NCBI GenBank assembly: GCA_014058105.1
Contig: JACGCM010000440.1
Location: 2,666,001-2,730,000 of the forward strand
Direction: 5' to 3'
Source: Kingdonia uniflora
Lineage: Eukaryota; Streptophyta; Magnoliopsida; Ranunculales; Circaeasteraceae
DNA: 64,000 nucleotides
The translations under genes were made by a program, and so were the position numbers. Under the pieces are notes generated by a model, which ran no database searches, had not been told where the DNA came from, and saw only the letters and a list, made by a program, of their open reading frames with translations. Below, in pieces: positions 35,101 to 45,928 of the stretch; the stretch's first letter is position 1; each line of letters opens with the position of its first letter.

Positions 35101-35816
35101 CTTGAGAGTCATTGAGCTTTGAGGACTAGAAAGAGGCGCTAATGTCCGATTCTGGTAAAAATCAGACAAAAAAAATAATGACTTGTCGAGGAAGTTAGCA
35201 ATAACAGCTAAATTGTAATTGAAGAAAATATTATTAGAAGTGAATGTACTCGAAAGATATAGATGTCGAATGTAAGAAATAAGTATGTAATCGAATGTGA
35301 GAGATATCGAATGTAAGAAATGAGTTGAAATAAATAAATATGTATTTGTGAATTTAATTGTTTATGTGTTTGTTATCGAGTATCCAATATGATTACAATA
35401 TGTGTGATAAAATTTTGTCAAATATTGGCAAGTGTATAAATTCGAACGTGTATTGTTGTCTAAATGTGATGCTTCATCAACTATAGGGAAATAAAATTGT
35501 GTTTAAACGAAGTGTGAGTGAACAAAATTAAATCAACTGATGTCCAAAATAATCCCTTAAATATAGGTATTTGCTAAAATATGATAAAATAAGGGAATGT
35601 TAATGCCAAATGAATATGGCAAGATGTTTTCCATTAGGTGATGGTATGAAGTATAAAGAAGATGAGGTATATCAGCTATTGGAAAAGATGGAGCGTACAT
35701 TGACAGATAGGAATGTGTTTATAGATATTCTTCGAGAGTTGGAAGGTTTAAAGTACGAATGTAAAAGGTTATTAAGGGGTTGAAGATTAAGATGCAGAGA
35801 TGTCGAGAAAAAATGT

Positions 35817-36064
35817 ATGAAGCGCTGTATTCGACGAACTGGACCGTTGCCAAGTAGTGCGATGAACAGTCACGTGAGGGCTATAAATATGTCAGAGGTA
35901 GGCGACTGTTTAGATCATTTGCAAATTAAAATTTTTTTAGGGAGAAAACTGCAATTGTGCGTTGCTACAGTTGTTAGATATGATTGCGAAGGAGGAGATT
36001 TGTGCGTTGATTGAAAGAGCGAAGCGAGTGAAGGAGAGGGATACTGAAGCTGCACGGCAACAAG
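35817..36064 (+). promoter_or_regulatory. B antisense leader exon with CACGTG-TATA pair
   Basis: CACGTG at 35871-35876 is followed 5 bp later by TATAAATA at 35882-35889, identical in layout to C (23160/23147). A donor AAG|GTTAGC at 36064-36065 opens a 717-bp intron that ends with the acceptor TTTACAG at 36781, eight bases before the ATG of the main ORF. Confidence 0.6.
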
Positions 36065-36789
36065 GTTAGCAATTTTTACAATTTGTTTCATAAGTTGATT
36101 CGCTTGTTATAGATTAATCAATAACGTGTAATGAAGTGGCAATGAATAAGAGACGTCCATAGAAGGGAAAGATTAATAGCGGCAAATATGATTTTGTGAA
36201 TGTAATATTATAATGTCGTTGCGATGGTGACTCTGATTTGCGTTAAAATGGAAGGGGGGAGTTAGAGGGGAAGTACAAGGAATTGAGAAGGGCGCTGTAA
36301 GGACGACGCTGTTGGAGGAGATGGTTAGGAGGGAGCAAGATATGTGGAGAGTTTTAGGATTGTACGGTTATTGCCAGATTATGTGCCAAAAAATGAGAAA
36401 TTTCATAAATGGAAATAACTGGTTTTGGCGGGAAAAGTTATAACATCTTCGAGAAGCTATTGAACTTCCTATAATTTTGATAAGAAAATAGTAATTATCG
36501 ATTTTATCGAGGTTACTGAATTAAATGAGATGAAACATCGAGAACTGAATAAATTGTTTATGAATGATACAAAATCTAAGTGAAATATCTTATATGGATT
36601 AGATTGAGGACTATCTATAATTTAAATGTAGGTGATTGTAGCAGATGGGAACGTGAATGAGGTGTTGGCGAGTGATCTCAACAACGAGATCTATTTGGAC
36701 TATGTTAATGTAAGAATATGTATATATGTATCACTTATGAAAAATTCTTACTGTGCTGAAAATATGGAATCTGATTTACAGGTTCTTAA

Positions 36790-37978
36790 ATGGATGAACC
36801 AAATTTAAATGATGATAAAGATATATTCGAGAGTCTCGAAGATGTAGTGCCTTTGACGATCGATGTAAGAACTTGTGTGCAACGATTGGGGGGGGGGAGA
36901 TACAGGGTAGGTTTGAGCAGTGCATACACAGGGGGTGGGGAACTGTTTAGGGTAGTGCCCAGTGTGCGTAAAGTATTTAAGAACGAGGTGATGGAGACTG
37001 GTATAGATCATGAGCCTCAGGGGAGTGATCGAGAAGGGAGTAGGGATGGGGAAGAAGATGTAGAAGAGAATGATGAAGCTTGTTACGGAGAGGGTTTAGA
37101 AACCAAAAAAATATTATGATTTAAAAAGAAATATGGTATCCCTGATGATGTTAGATTAGAGATGTATCAATACAAAATGATCGACCAGGATATATCTCTA
37201 GATGGTATTCTTGTTCATCGAGAATAGATAAAGAAAGGGCTAAAGTTAACCCTAAGGGTGGATCAGAAAAAGTTAATGAATTTCCTCGATGTAGACCTAG
37301 GTCAATTCAATCCGAATGTATACGACCTATTTAGGGTATGTGGTGCGATAAATGGTTGGCGTAAAGTCAGAGGGGAGGAGGTAATAATGGTAGATGATTT
37401 GTGTGTATACTACACGATGAAAACGAACCCAAAGTTAAAATGGTATTATTATTTGGTGAGGTTTTTGAAGAGATTGATGTTTTACGATATGGTATCCACT
37501 GGAGGTCGATATACCGAAGACCGATTGCCAGTTTCTAGAAATTATGAGTTTGATCCTAAAGATCCAGGGGATCCACTTTAAAGAAAAGTATTTCATCTAG
37601 GTCTGTGGTTAGGTAACTTAAATGTTTAAGCTTGATTATTTTTCAGATGATAGGATATGTATAAAGATTTTTGTCTGCTTTGTGTTTGCAGCATTGAAGG
37701 AGATCAGGAAGACAACTATTGTAAACGAGAAGTTGTATAAGATACGGGAAGGATTCTTTGGCAGGATCGACAATTTAGCGACGAATCAAGATCAGTTAAG
37801 TGAAAATTTTCAAGAAGCAGGGCCAAAAAGGTTGAGAACCAAAGGTGGAGAAGTGTCAATCATCAGGGGAAAGATGTCAACGATGAACAAAAGAACTGCA
37901 GATGCAAGTTTACCATTGAATAACCCATCGTTAATGGTCAGTGGGGCCGAAAATAGTTTGAATTTGGTGTGTGAATGA
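36790..37978 (+). pseudogene. B antisense gene, main ORF (two exons)
   Basis: Exon 36782-37623 starts MDEPNLNDDKDIFESLEDVV. It has an acidic stretch with EACYGEGLETKKIL and a stop at 37117. The conserved part follows: [40 protein letters not shown] and [19 protein letters not shown], with a stop at 37579. A 68-bp intron (37624-37691) leads to exon 37692-37978 (ALKEIRKTTIVNEKLYKIRE; FFGRIDNLATNQDQL). It aligns throughout with the C antisense protein. It ends before the coiled-coil region present in C, so the tail is lost. The similarity in layout to PF04195-type proteins of Tat elements is from pattern only. Function unknown. Confidence 0.8.
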
Positions 37979-38044
37979 TGTGTTTGTTTGTTTAGCGTAG
38001 TGATGACTATCTATTGTGTTTTGAAAATAAGTTGAAGTTGTAGA

Positions 38045-38725
38045 TGTGATTGAAGTGAAGAGATCGATTTATTAAATAAATACTTCTAAAGTATACATCA
38101 AAGACAAGTCGAAGTAGTGAAGAGATCTATTGTCAGATAAATACTTGTAAAGTATATATCAAAGATAAGTCAAAGTAGTAAAGAGATCGATTGTTAGATA
38201 AATGCTTGTAAAGTGTATATCGAAGATAAGTCGAAGTAGTAAAGAGATCGATTTGTTAGATAAATACTTGTAAAGTATATATCGAAGACAAGTCGAAGTA
38301 GTAAAGAGATTGATTGTTAAATAAATATTTGTAAAGTATATATCGAAGAAAAGTCAAAGTAGTAAGGAAATCGATTGCCAGATAAATACTTGTAAAGTAT
38401 ATATCGAAGACAAGTTGAAGTAGTAAAGAAATCGATTGTCAGATAAATACTTGTAAAGTGTATATCGAAGACAAGTCGAAGTAGTAAGAAAATTGATTGT
38501 CAGATAAATACTTGTAAAGTATATATCGAAGACAAGTTGAAGTAGTAAGAAAATTGATTGTCAGATAAATGCTTATAAAGTATATATCGAAGACAAGTCG
38601 AAGTAGTAAAGAAACCGATTATTAGATATATACTTGTAAAGTATATATCGAAGACAAGTCGAAGTAGTAAGGAAATCGATTGTCAGATAAATACTTATAA
38701 AGTATATATCGAAGACAAGTTGAAG
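38045..38725 (+). repeat. About eleven 61-bp tandem repeats in element B
   Basis: Units with the core GATAAATACTTGTAAAGT, then ATATATCGAAGACAAGT and GAAGTAGTAAAGA repeat with a 61-bp period. The similarity is high and the changes are mostly transitions. The array replaces the coiled-coil end of the antisense gene and abuts the integrase end at 38818. Confidence 0.95.
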
Positions 38726-38817
38726 AGAAAGAGTTTGCGTGCAACAAAGTGTTTATTTGATTCGAAGTAAACGATTACAGTATATCATCTACAAAAAAGT
38801 TTAACTTGAGCAGTATT

Positions 38818-39910
38818 CTATGGGTACTCAAGCTGAACTTCATCTTCAGTCATAAGCCAATAAGCTTCACTATCCATTTTGTTGCATATAATGTATGGTC
38901 CCTCCCAGTTTTTGGATAACTTGCCTGAATTTTTAGGTCGAGTATGGTCCTCTATCCGTCGTAGAACAATGTCTCCAATACTAAATTTTTGTTCTTGAAC
39001 TTTCTTGTTGTATGCTTTTTTCAATGTATCGTGGTAACGGCCTAAATTTACAATGGCCTTGTCCCTGGTTTCCTCGATCCAATTAAGGTTGCAAAGGAGT
39101 TTGATCTCATTATCTTCATCTGAAATTTTTTATCGAGTACTTGGTAGATCGAGGTCTGAATGTATAACTGCTTCAGTACCAAAGGCCATCATGAAAGGAG
39201 TACACCCTGCTGAGACTCGAGGAGTGGTACAGTAAGCCCACAATACACTAAGGAGTTCGTCGACCCATCTGCCTTTTTTGTCGTCGAGGCACTTGCGTAA
39301 ACCAGATTTGATGCTTTTATTGATGACTTCAGCTTGTCCATTACCTTGAGGGTAATATGGTATGGAAGTCTTCAACTGAATCTTGTATTAATTAAGGAAA
39401 GCAGGTACTTTGGTACTGATGAATTGTTTACCATTATCAGAACGTATTATTTGAGGATAACCAACTGGGTAATGATGTGCTCCCAAAGGAATTTGATGAC
39501 CTCATTCTCATCCGTATGACATAAGGGGACTGCTTCGACCCATTTGGTGAAGTAGCGGTAGTAGCCAAGACGAATCTCCTATTTCCCGAAGCTGGATGAA
39601 AAGGGCTAATGATGTCAATTCCCCATCGTTTAAATGGCAAAAGGACATTGCTGCCATGTAAGTCGAGGGCGGGGCACTTGATGTCCTGAGCATGAATTTG
39701 GCATTTGTAGCATTTCTGAACAAAGTCTTTGCAGTCTTGTTACATTTTGGGCCAATAGAGTCCATGTGTGAATGCACGTTGAGCTAGTGATCGACCTGAA
39801 ACATGTGCACCACAAATACCTTCGAAAAGTTCTTTGATTTTTATCTGAGCCTGTTTCTGCGATATACATTCGATATGTGGCCCTCCTCCCGTGATTCGAT
39901 ATAATATACT
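38818..39910 (-). pseudogene. B integrase
   Basis: Zinc region about 39870-39690, core from MPFKRWGIDIISPFHPASGN (39640; Asp), then RSDNGKQFI (Asp) and YYPQGNGQAEVINKSIKSGL (39340; Glu). The catalytic triad is intact. The C-terminal domain is 39024-38818 (VQEQKFSIGDIVLRRIEDHT; SGKLSKNWEGPYIICN). The reading frame changes several times and a stop splits the core between Asp-2 and the Glu. Very similar to the integrase of C. Confidence 0.9.
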
Positions 39911-40149
39911 ATTTTAAACTGTGAATCGGGGGCACTTGGCTAATAGGGATCGAGCTTCTTCTTTATTACTGGGGAGTATGTTAGAGTTGAAGTATGCAAA
40001 AAATGGTTTTCTTCAATCTTCAGGGCCGTCATCTTCAATAATGGTCAAGTAGTGTGTGGACAAGATATCGAGGCTAGAGTGTTTGAGGATCTCGATGTCT
40101 AAAGATCTTTTTCCCTGTCTTCCAGCATGACAACTATCTAAGCTAAGGC

Positions 40150-40505
40150 ATCAGCATGATGATTTTCTTACCGAGGTAAATATGAAATAGTGGCATGTTT
40201 GAATTTTTTTAGTTTTTCTATGACCAAGGCAGTGCAATCAACCATCTTGCCAGTTATCTTGAAAGTTTTGTTATAATGATTGGCAACGAGTAAGGAGTAG
40301 ACATAAACTGCTAACTCCTCAGCTCCAAGAGTAAGTGCGAGATCAGGGCCGTGCAAGATGCCTTCATACTCAGTTTCATTATTTATAGCATAGAATTTGT
40401 GTTTAAGAGCTTTTTTTATGCGAGGATTGGAAGGTGTGACAAGTACAATGCCAATTCTGGAACCTTGTGGTCATGCTGATCCGTCCTTAAAAAGTCACCA
40501 ACCAG
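40150..40505 (-). pseudogene. B second, archaeal-type RNase H
   Basis: FKDGSA (Asp), a stop, QGSRIGIVLVTPSN, ETEYEGILHGPDLALTLGAE (Glu), ELAVYVYSLLVANHYN and ISYLPR near 40168. Where C has YVDSLL, this copy has YVYSLL, so the third catalytic Asp is lost. A stop follows SYLPR. Confidence 0.8.
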
Positions 40506-40519
40506 AACTCCTTGACCAT

Positions 40520-41220
40520 GCATCTGGTTCGGCAATTGAATCGTCAGTAAAGATTTTTTTGAGTTCTTCCCAATTGGGGTCTTCAACTGGTAAATCTGCC
40601 AAAAAATCTGCAACTGCTTGCCCTTTGATTGATATTTGAGGTTCAAAAGAGATGTTATACTCACCATGGAAAATAGACCACTGTTGAACTTGTCGAGATT
40701 TTTCTTTTTTAGAGAGTACAAGTTTGAGAGGGTATTTGTAATGACTTTGATGGGGTAAGCTTGGAAGTATGGACGGAGTTTCTGAGAACTGTAAACCAAG
40801 GCGAGCAATTGCTTCTCTGTGGTAGTATATCGCATTTCAGCAGGCATAAGAGTTTTACTGATAAAGTACATAGGTTTCTCGATGCCTGCATCTTCTCGAA
40901 TAAGAACAGAACTGATGGATTCCTCAGTGGTGGATAAGTACATGGTGAGTAATTCGCCATCAATGGAAGTACTCATTATTTGAGGATGCCCCAAGTACCG
41001 TTTAAGGTCTTGAAAAGTCATTTCACAATCAGGAGTCCATATAACTTCGTTTTGCTGTTTGTTCGAAAGAGGAGTGGGGTTGCCATGAAGATGAAGGTAA
41101 TGAAGTTTGCATCGATCAGATGACTTGGAGATGAATCTGTGAAGAGTAGCTATCTTGCCGACAAATTTTTAAACATCTTTTTTCGCTCGAGGAGATGGCA
41201 TCGCCATGAGTGCTTTGATT
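40520..41220 (-). pseudogene. B Ty3/gypsy RNase H
   Basis: AMPSPRAKKDV, a stop, KFVGKIATLHRFISKSSDRC, then from 41021 MTFQDLKRYLGHPQIMSTSI, LTMYLSTTEESISSVLIRED, KPMYFISKTLMPAEMRYTTT and LVYSSQKLRPYFQAYPIKVI, followed by a frameshift. The content and order match 17045-17560 of C. Confidence 0.85.
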
Positions 41221-41279
41221 TGAGCTGGATCGATTTCAATTCCTCTTTTACTGACTAGATGGCTCAGGAATTTTTTGGA

Positions 41280-42060
41280 TGCGGCGCCGAACTAACATTT
41301 TTCTGGGTTGAGCTTCATCTGGTATTTTCGAAGGATATCAAAAATAGTTTGGAGGTGTTGGAGATGATTTGATCTTCTCAAGCTTTTGCAAATCATATCA
41401 TCGTTATATACATCCATGATGTGGCCTATTTATTCATTGAACATTTGAGTCACCAATCGTTGGTAAGTGGCACCAACATTTTTTAACCCAAAAGGCATCA
41501 CTGTAAAGCAGTAAAGTTCACTTTCGGTTATAAAAGTGGTTTTTCCTGATCTTCTTCGGCGAGTGGAACTTGGTTGTATCCCGAGGTGACATCCATCATA
41601 GAAAGAAGTTCGTGTCCTACGACCGAGTCGAGAAGTTGTGAAATCAACGGCAGCGGAAAATTATCTCTGGTTGTGAATTTGTTAGGTTTGGTGAAATCAA
41701 CACAAACCTGTATTTTACCATTTTTCTTTGGAATGGCAACGATATTGGAAACCCACTTTGGATATTTAGCTTCCCGAATAAAGCCAATACGAAGGAGCTT
41801 ATCAATTTCTTTGTTGACTGCATCTCGAAGTCGAGGGGACAAATTTTGTCATTTTTGGATGACTGCCTTGCTGTCTGGAAGGAGGTTGAGGTGGTGGCAA
41901 GCAATAGAAGGATCGATTCGGGCATTTCTTGAAAAGTCCAGGCGAATATGTCAATTTTTTTCTTAAGTAGTTGTATCATTGCTCCTCTTTCATCGATGGA
42001 CAACTTGGATCCAATGAAGGTTGTTCGCCCGGGTCCATCGAGTTCAGTAGTTTCAACCAC
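41280..42060 (-). pseudogene. B reverse transcriptase
   Basis: From 42060: GRTTFIGSKLSIDERGAMIQ and KKIDIFAWTFQEMP, then a frame change to FIREAKYPKWVSNIVAIPKK, QVCVDFTKPNKFTTRDNFPL, LLSMMDVTSGYNQVPLAEED. The catalytic block reads DVYNDDMICK where the family has YIDDM, an Ile-to-Asn change next to the active-site Asp pair. Frameshifts lie near 41530 and 41830. Confidence 0.9.
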
Positions 42061-42237
42061 TTCAGCATCATGTTGCTCGATTGTGGATGGTGTGTCATGC
42101 TGTAGTTGTTATGCCTTAAGAAGTTTTGATACATAAGGGTTGATGGTGGTATTTTCGCACATACGTGCGACTGCTTGGCTGCCCTTATTTTTATAGACTC
42201 CGCGATCTGTAGGAAAACGTAGTGCTAAATGATAAGT

Positions 42238-42726
42238 CTATGGGATTGCTTTTATTGAAAGTAACCAACTGCATCCCAAAATGCCCAAATATTTGGACTC
42301 TGCATCAATGGAAAGAAATTTGACGAATGTGGTTTCTGGGCCTACTTGAACGGGCAAAGTAATTTCTCCTGTAGCTGATTCTTTTGAACCATTGAAGCCT
42401 GTGATTGCAGTTGTCAAATCTTTAATGGAATCTGTAAGGACTAAAACTTTGATTGCTCTTCGGAATAAGACATCTGTGGCACTGCCGGTATCAATGTGAA
42501 GTGTATGTAAGTAATCCTGCCCAACTTTTAGCATAATAATGAGCGGGTCATCATGTGGGTATTGTACATGGCTGGTGTCACAGTCCTTGAATGTTATCTG
42601 GTAATGATGTTTTGATTTGCTTGTGCTTGGAAGAAGTTTTGCTGATTTGTCTGAGGAAGTCATTTTGCTATAAGACGTAATACGATCGTCTTGTTTTCTT
42701 TTCTTCCCTTTTTCGATCTCGATCAT
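42238..42726 (-). CDS. B aspartic protease, open 162-codon segment
   Basis: MIEIEKGKKRKQDDRITSYS, then HVQYPHDDPLIIMLKVGQDY, the catalytic LHIDTGSATDVLFRRAIK, LPVQVGPETTFVKFLSIDAE and SKYLGILGCSWLLSIKAI. The Asp-Thr-Gly motif is intact and the segment is open, but it is not joined in frame to gag or RT. Confidence 0.9.
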   Translation of the reverse strand: MIEIEKGKKRKQDDRITSYSKMTSSDKSAKLLPSTSKSKHHYQITFKDCDTSHVQYPHDDPLIIMLKVGQDYLHTLHIDTGSATDVLFRRAIKVLVLTDSIKDLTTAITGFNGSKESATGEITLPVQVGPETTFVKFLSIDAESKYLGILGCSWLLSIKAIP

Positions 42727-44340
42727 GTATAAATGTCGAGCTAGGCCCTGGATATGATTCTGCTCGACTTCAATAGTTTTTGCATATTCATCGAGGATAT
42801 TCTGAATGTCGACAACATAATTATAGAGTCCTTTGGCTAAGAGGATACAGTGATAAATATGAATGAGGGAGTAGCAACTATCAGTCTCATAACTGTGAAC
42901 ATTATGATATTGACATAAGGGTTTGTTCAGAAGAACTACAATAACCTATAATGCACGATAACACTCGTCTCCCTTTATCGTTGGTAAGATAACGGAGAGG
43001 GTTGTTGTCATGGGTGGCAGAATTGGGATAGGCCTATCCAATTTTCCATCTCTTCTTCGAATTTTATCGGTATTTTTGGCAGGCGGCTTTGGTGTTGTTT
43101 TGGCAACTGCTCTTTAAGGAGTCAAAGATACTTCTCGAGAATGTATGACAGAAGAACTTTCTATCTTATCTTTTTACGAGCATTCCAACTCGATGTAATT
43201 ATTAACCACGTTAATCATTTCAGCGACCATACGCGGTTTATGTAGAGTAAGTTCTTTGCAAACTTTTAAATCGATGTGCCGGGCAGAAGTAAACGGTGAA
43301 ACCACGATTTTGTGGTCTGAATTCCCAATCTTCCGTGTTTCTTGTAGGAAACGTTTATAGATACTTACCAAGGTTTCTTTCACGCCTTGATCAAAGTAAA
43401 ATAAAGAGTCCACTGTGATTTCTCATTCCCTAGCATGAGCGTAGTTGGACTCGAATAGATTTTTTAATTATTGAAAAGAGGTGATGGAGGCTTCTTGTAT
43501 AGTATGGAACCATCTGAGTGGTTATTCTTTTAAGTTAATGTTAAATAGTCGACAAAGCATGTGGTCGAGTTTTGAATACAACCCAACGACGGCTTTGAAA
43601 TGTCGTACATGTGTAAGTGGATCGGTGAGGCCTGCATACTGGATGAATTTGGGCATATGGAAGTTGTCTGGAATAGGCATATTTTTGAGATATGGAGAGA
43701 TGAGGTTGGTTTTGATCCTGTCGAGCGTAGATCATCAGCCCTGGATATCATAGTTGATAGCTTAAATTATGTTGTTAAGGTCATCCAGAGAGATGAATTG
43801 CTGCGGAGGAAGAGGCAAGGCTGGAACCTGAGGAACAAAATTGCCCTATCCCTCTAGTCCCAATCGATCTCTGATTGGTCTTCTTTCCAGCGGAGGGGTC
43901 TGGTGACGTGTACGTCAACTTTTTTGGGTTGTCGAGGTCGAAGAAGTTAAACCAAAATGTCTTGAGGCTCTATTAGGATTTCTAGATCTGGATCGAGAAA
44001 GTCGATGGTCGTCTTCCCTAGGCTGGTCATCATGTTGAACTGCTCTTGATCGATGTTCACTTTGAGCCAGTAGTGGCGATGCTTGGCGAGCTGTTATTGA
44101 ATCTTTTGTTCTTTGCAATCTTTCCATTTCCTTTTGATGGGTTTGACTTTTCTGATCTAGGGCTTTCCTGCGTTCGTCTCTCTCCATTTGTAGAGCTTGA
44201 GAGTGAATACGTTGATCTTCCAGTTTCTAGTTTTTTTTCGAAGCCATTTTTTTTTGAAGTTCAAGAACCGCACCATGCAGATTCAGAGCTCCTGGATTGT
44301 CCTGATCTCTTACGGTACTAGAATGGCTTCTTAAGTTCAT
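42727..44340 (-). pseudogene. B gag
   Basis: The ATG at 44340 (MNLRSHSSTVRD) corresponds to the C start. A stop near 44230 is followed by MERDERRKALDQKSQTHQKE (44187), a basic linker, FISLDDLNNII, the capsid-like core (MPKFIQYAGLTDPLTHVRHF; LFESNYAHARE), and FYFDQGVKETLVSIYKRFLQ with MVAEMINVVNNYIELE to 43174. A Cys/His motif like that of C (CQYHNVHSYETDSC) lies near 42920-42880. Many stops. Confidence 0.85.
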
Positions 44341-44397
44341 GTTTGTCATTTGTGCGGTGTTCAGGTTGGAAATGGTAGAAAAAAAAAGTGCGACCTT

Positions 44398-44912
44398 CCC
44401 ACAGACGGTACTAATTGTAATGGCGTGTTTTCCTGGAGGAAAACCTTCGCTAATACTTGTTTGTATGTATTTTGCGACAAAGAAATATCAACTAAGATTT
44501 TACGTGGAAAACTCAGCAGAAACTAAGAAAAGCCACGACCTTGAGGAAGATTTGGCGTAAAATCTAGTAGATGCTAGTTATTACAAGTTTTTAAGTGTTG
44601 CGTATGTTTAGGATAGAGAGATTTGTCAAAAATGCCTGGTCCTTTAGAACCAATTCTCTGCCTATATTTATAGCATATACAGGTAGTTTTACAAAAAGAA
44701 AGAAAGAGTCTTGTATTCTATAGATAGTGGGAAAACTTTACGGATCTTTAACAGTTCCATCTTGACAGGGCTACAACGGTTACTTTTGGTGCATCGAGGA
44801 CTTATAGATCCTTCTAGAATGTTGGACTACCTTTGACTACAGAATGCAAAGATATCTTCGATTACAGAGTATTGGCTGTATTCTTGTCGAATCTGGGGAA
44901 TATGATACTGCA
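44398..44912 (-). repeat. B primer binding site and 5' LTR
   Basis: LTR 44416-44912 with a minus-strand TATA box TATAAATA at 44665-44672. Directly inside, on the minus strand, is ATTAGTACCGTCTGTGGGAA (about 44396-44415), the primer site region, related to that of C. Confidence 0.9.
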
Positions 44913-45330
44913 GGAATCAAGAATTTGATAAATGTTGGGAAGAGGGAAACTATCCTTTGGAGTATATTTGTTTAGATCGGTGAAATCTACATAAAATTAG
45001 ACTTTTTTGTTCTTCTTAGGGACAACGACGATGTTGGATATCCAATCTGGATATTTGGATTCTCGAATGAATCCCACTTTGATCAATTTCTCAATCTCCA
45101 TGTTAACTTTATCCCGAAGTCAAGGTGATAGTGTCGTTGTTTCTATTTGACCGCCATGGTGTTGATTTTGATGGCCAATTTGGGACATGCCTTGGCTGGA
45201 TCGACCCCAGGCATCTCATCGAAAGACCCTACAAAAATATCTCGAATTAATCGTAAGAACTGAATGAGAGCATCTTTTTCATGCAGAACCAGCTTAGTAC
45301 TAATAAAAGTACCTCTGCTAGGTCTATTAA
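44913..45330 (-). pseudogene. A reverse transcriptase, N-terminal half
   Basis: Right to left: KLVLHEKDALIQFLRLIRDI, FVGSFDEMPGVDPAKACPKL, then fragments matching KIDEL..GFIRE.KYP.WVSN and VPKKN..., broken by stops and frameshifts. It breaks at the B insertion before the D-A-A block, which continues at 34020. Confidence 0.8.
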
Positions 45331-45397
45331 TATTGATATATTCGGTGGGCTTCTCCGTGGAAGGCTGATCATTAGGGTGATCAGCTTTTTGAAATTG

Positions 45398-45905
45398 CTA
45401 TGCAGCATATCTGTCAGAGGAATCTAGAATAGTAGAGACGACATTTTTGTACGCTCGAGAAAGCTTTTGACTACCCCTAATTTCATAGATACCATCGTTG
45501 TGCTTGAAGCGGAGTGCTTGATGATAGGTGAAAGCGATTGCTTCCATGTTATGAATCCAGCAGCGGCCCATAATCTCGAGATAATGAGATTTAGCGTTGA
45601 TCACATAGAAGATGACTTTAATTGTGGATGGTCCTACGGTAATAGGTAAGATTATCTTGCCTACTCACTCATCTTTAGAACCATTGAATCTATTGATATT
45701 GGTGCCTCTTTAAATAACTTGATCGGCTAACCCCATTTGGTCGATAGTGCTCTAAAAGAGAATCTCAATACCGCTGCCAGTATTGATCATCATTGTGTGC
45801 ATGAAAAACTTCTTTATCTTAAGAATTATGACTAGCACATCATGATGTAGAAATTTAACATGGCTAGTATCGCAATCTTTGAATGAGATCCCAGGCTGGA
45901 GATTG
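45398..45905 (-). pseudogene. A aspartic protease region
   Basis: GISFKDCDTSHVKFLHHDVL, then MMINTGSGIEILF, where the catalytic Asp of DTGS is Asn (a G-to-A type change), stops, then NAKSHYLEIMGRCWIHNMEA and YHQALRFKHNDGIYEIRGSQ to 45398. The pattern matches the proteases of B and C but is more diverged. Confidence 0.8.
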
Positions 45906-45928
45906 CTCGACTCAGGTAGAAGTTTGGG

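Larger units (their letters stand above)
34021..44912 (-). mobile_element. Element B: Tat-lineage Ty3/gypsy retrotransposon with antisense gene
   Basis: Two 497-bp LTRs (34021-34517 and 44416-44912) start TGTAATGGCG and end GATACTGCA on the plus strand. They are flanked by AGAAT and GGAAT. The minus-strand order is PBS, gag, protease, RT, RNase H, second RNase H, integrase; then comes the plus-strand antisense gene. Gag, pol and antisense proteins are close to element C. It inserted in the RT of A, so it is younger than A. All genes are broken. Confidence 0.95.

Noticed and set aside
38045..38725. Array of evenly spaced 61-bp units that could be taken for a CRISPR array
   Set aside because: The whole unit repeats with no unique spacers, and it lies inside a plant retrotransposon. 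It is an ordinary tandem repeat.
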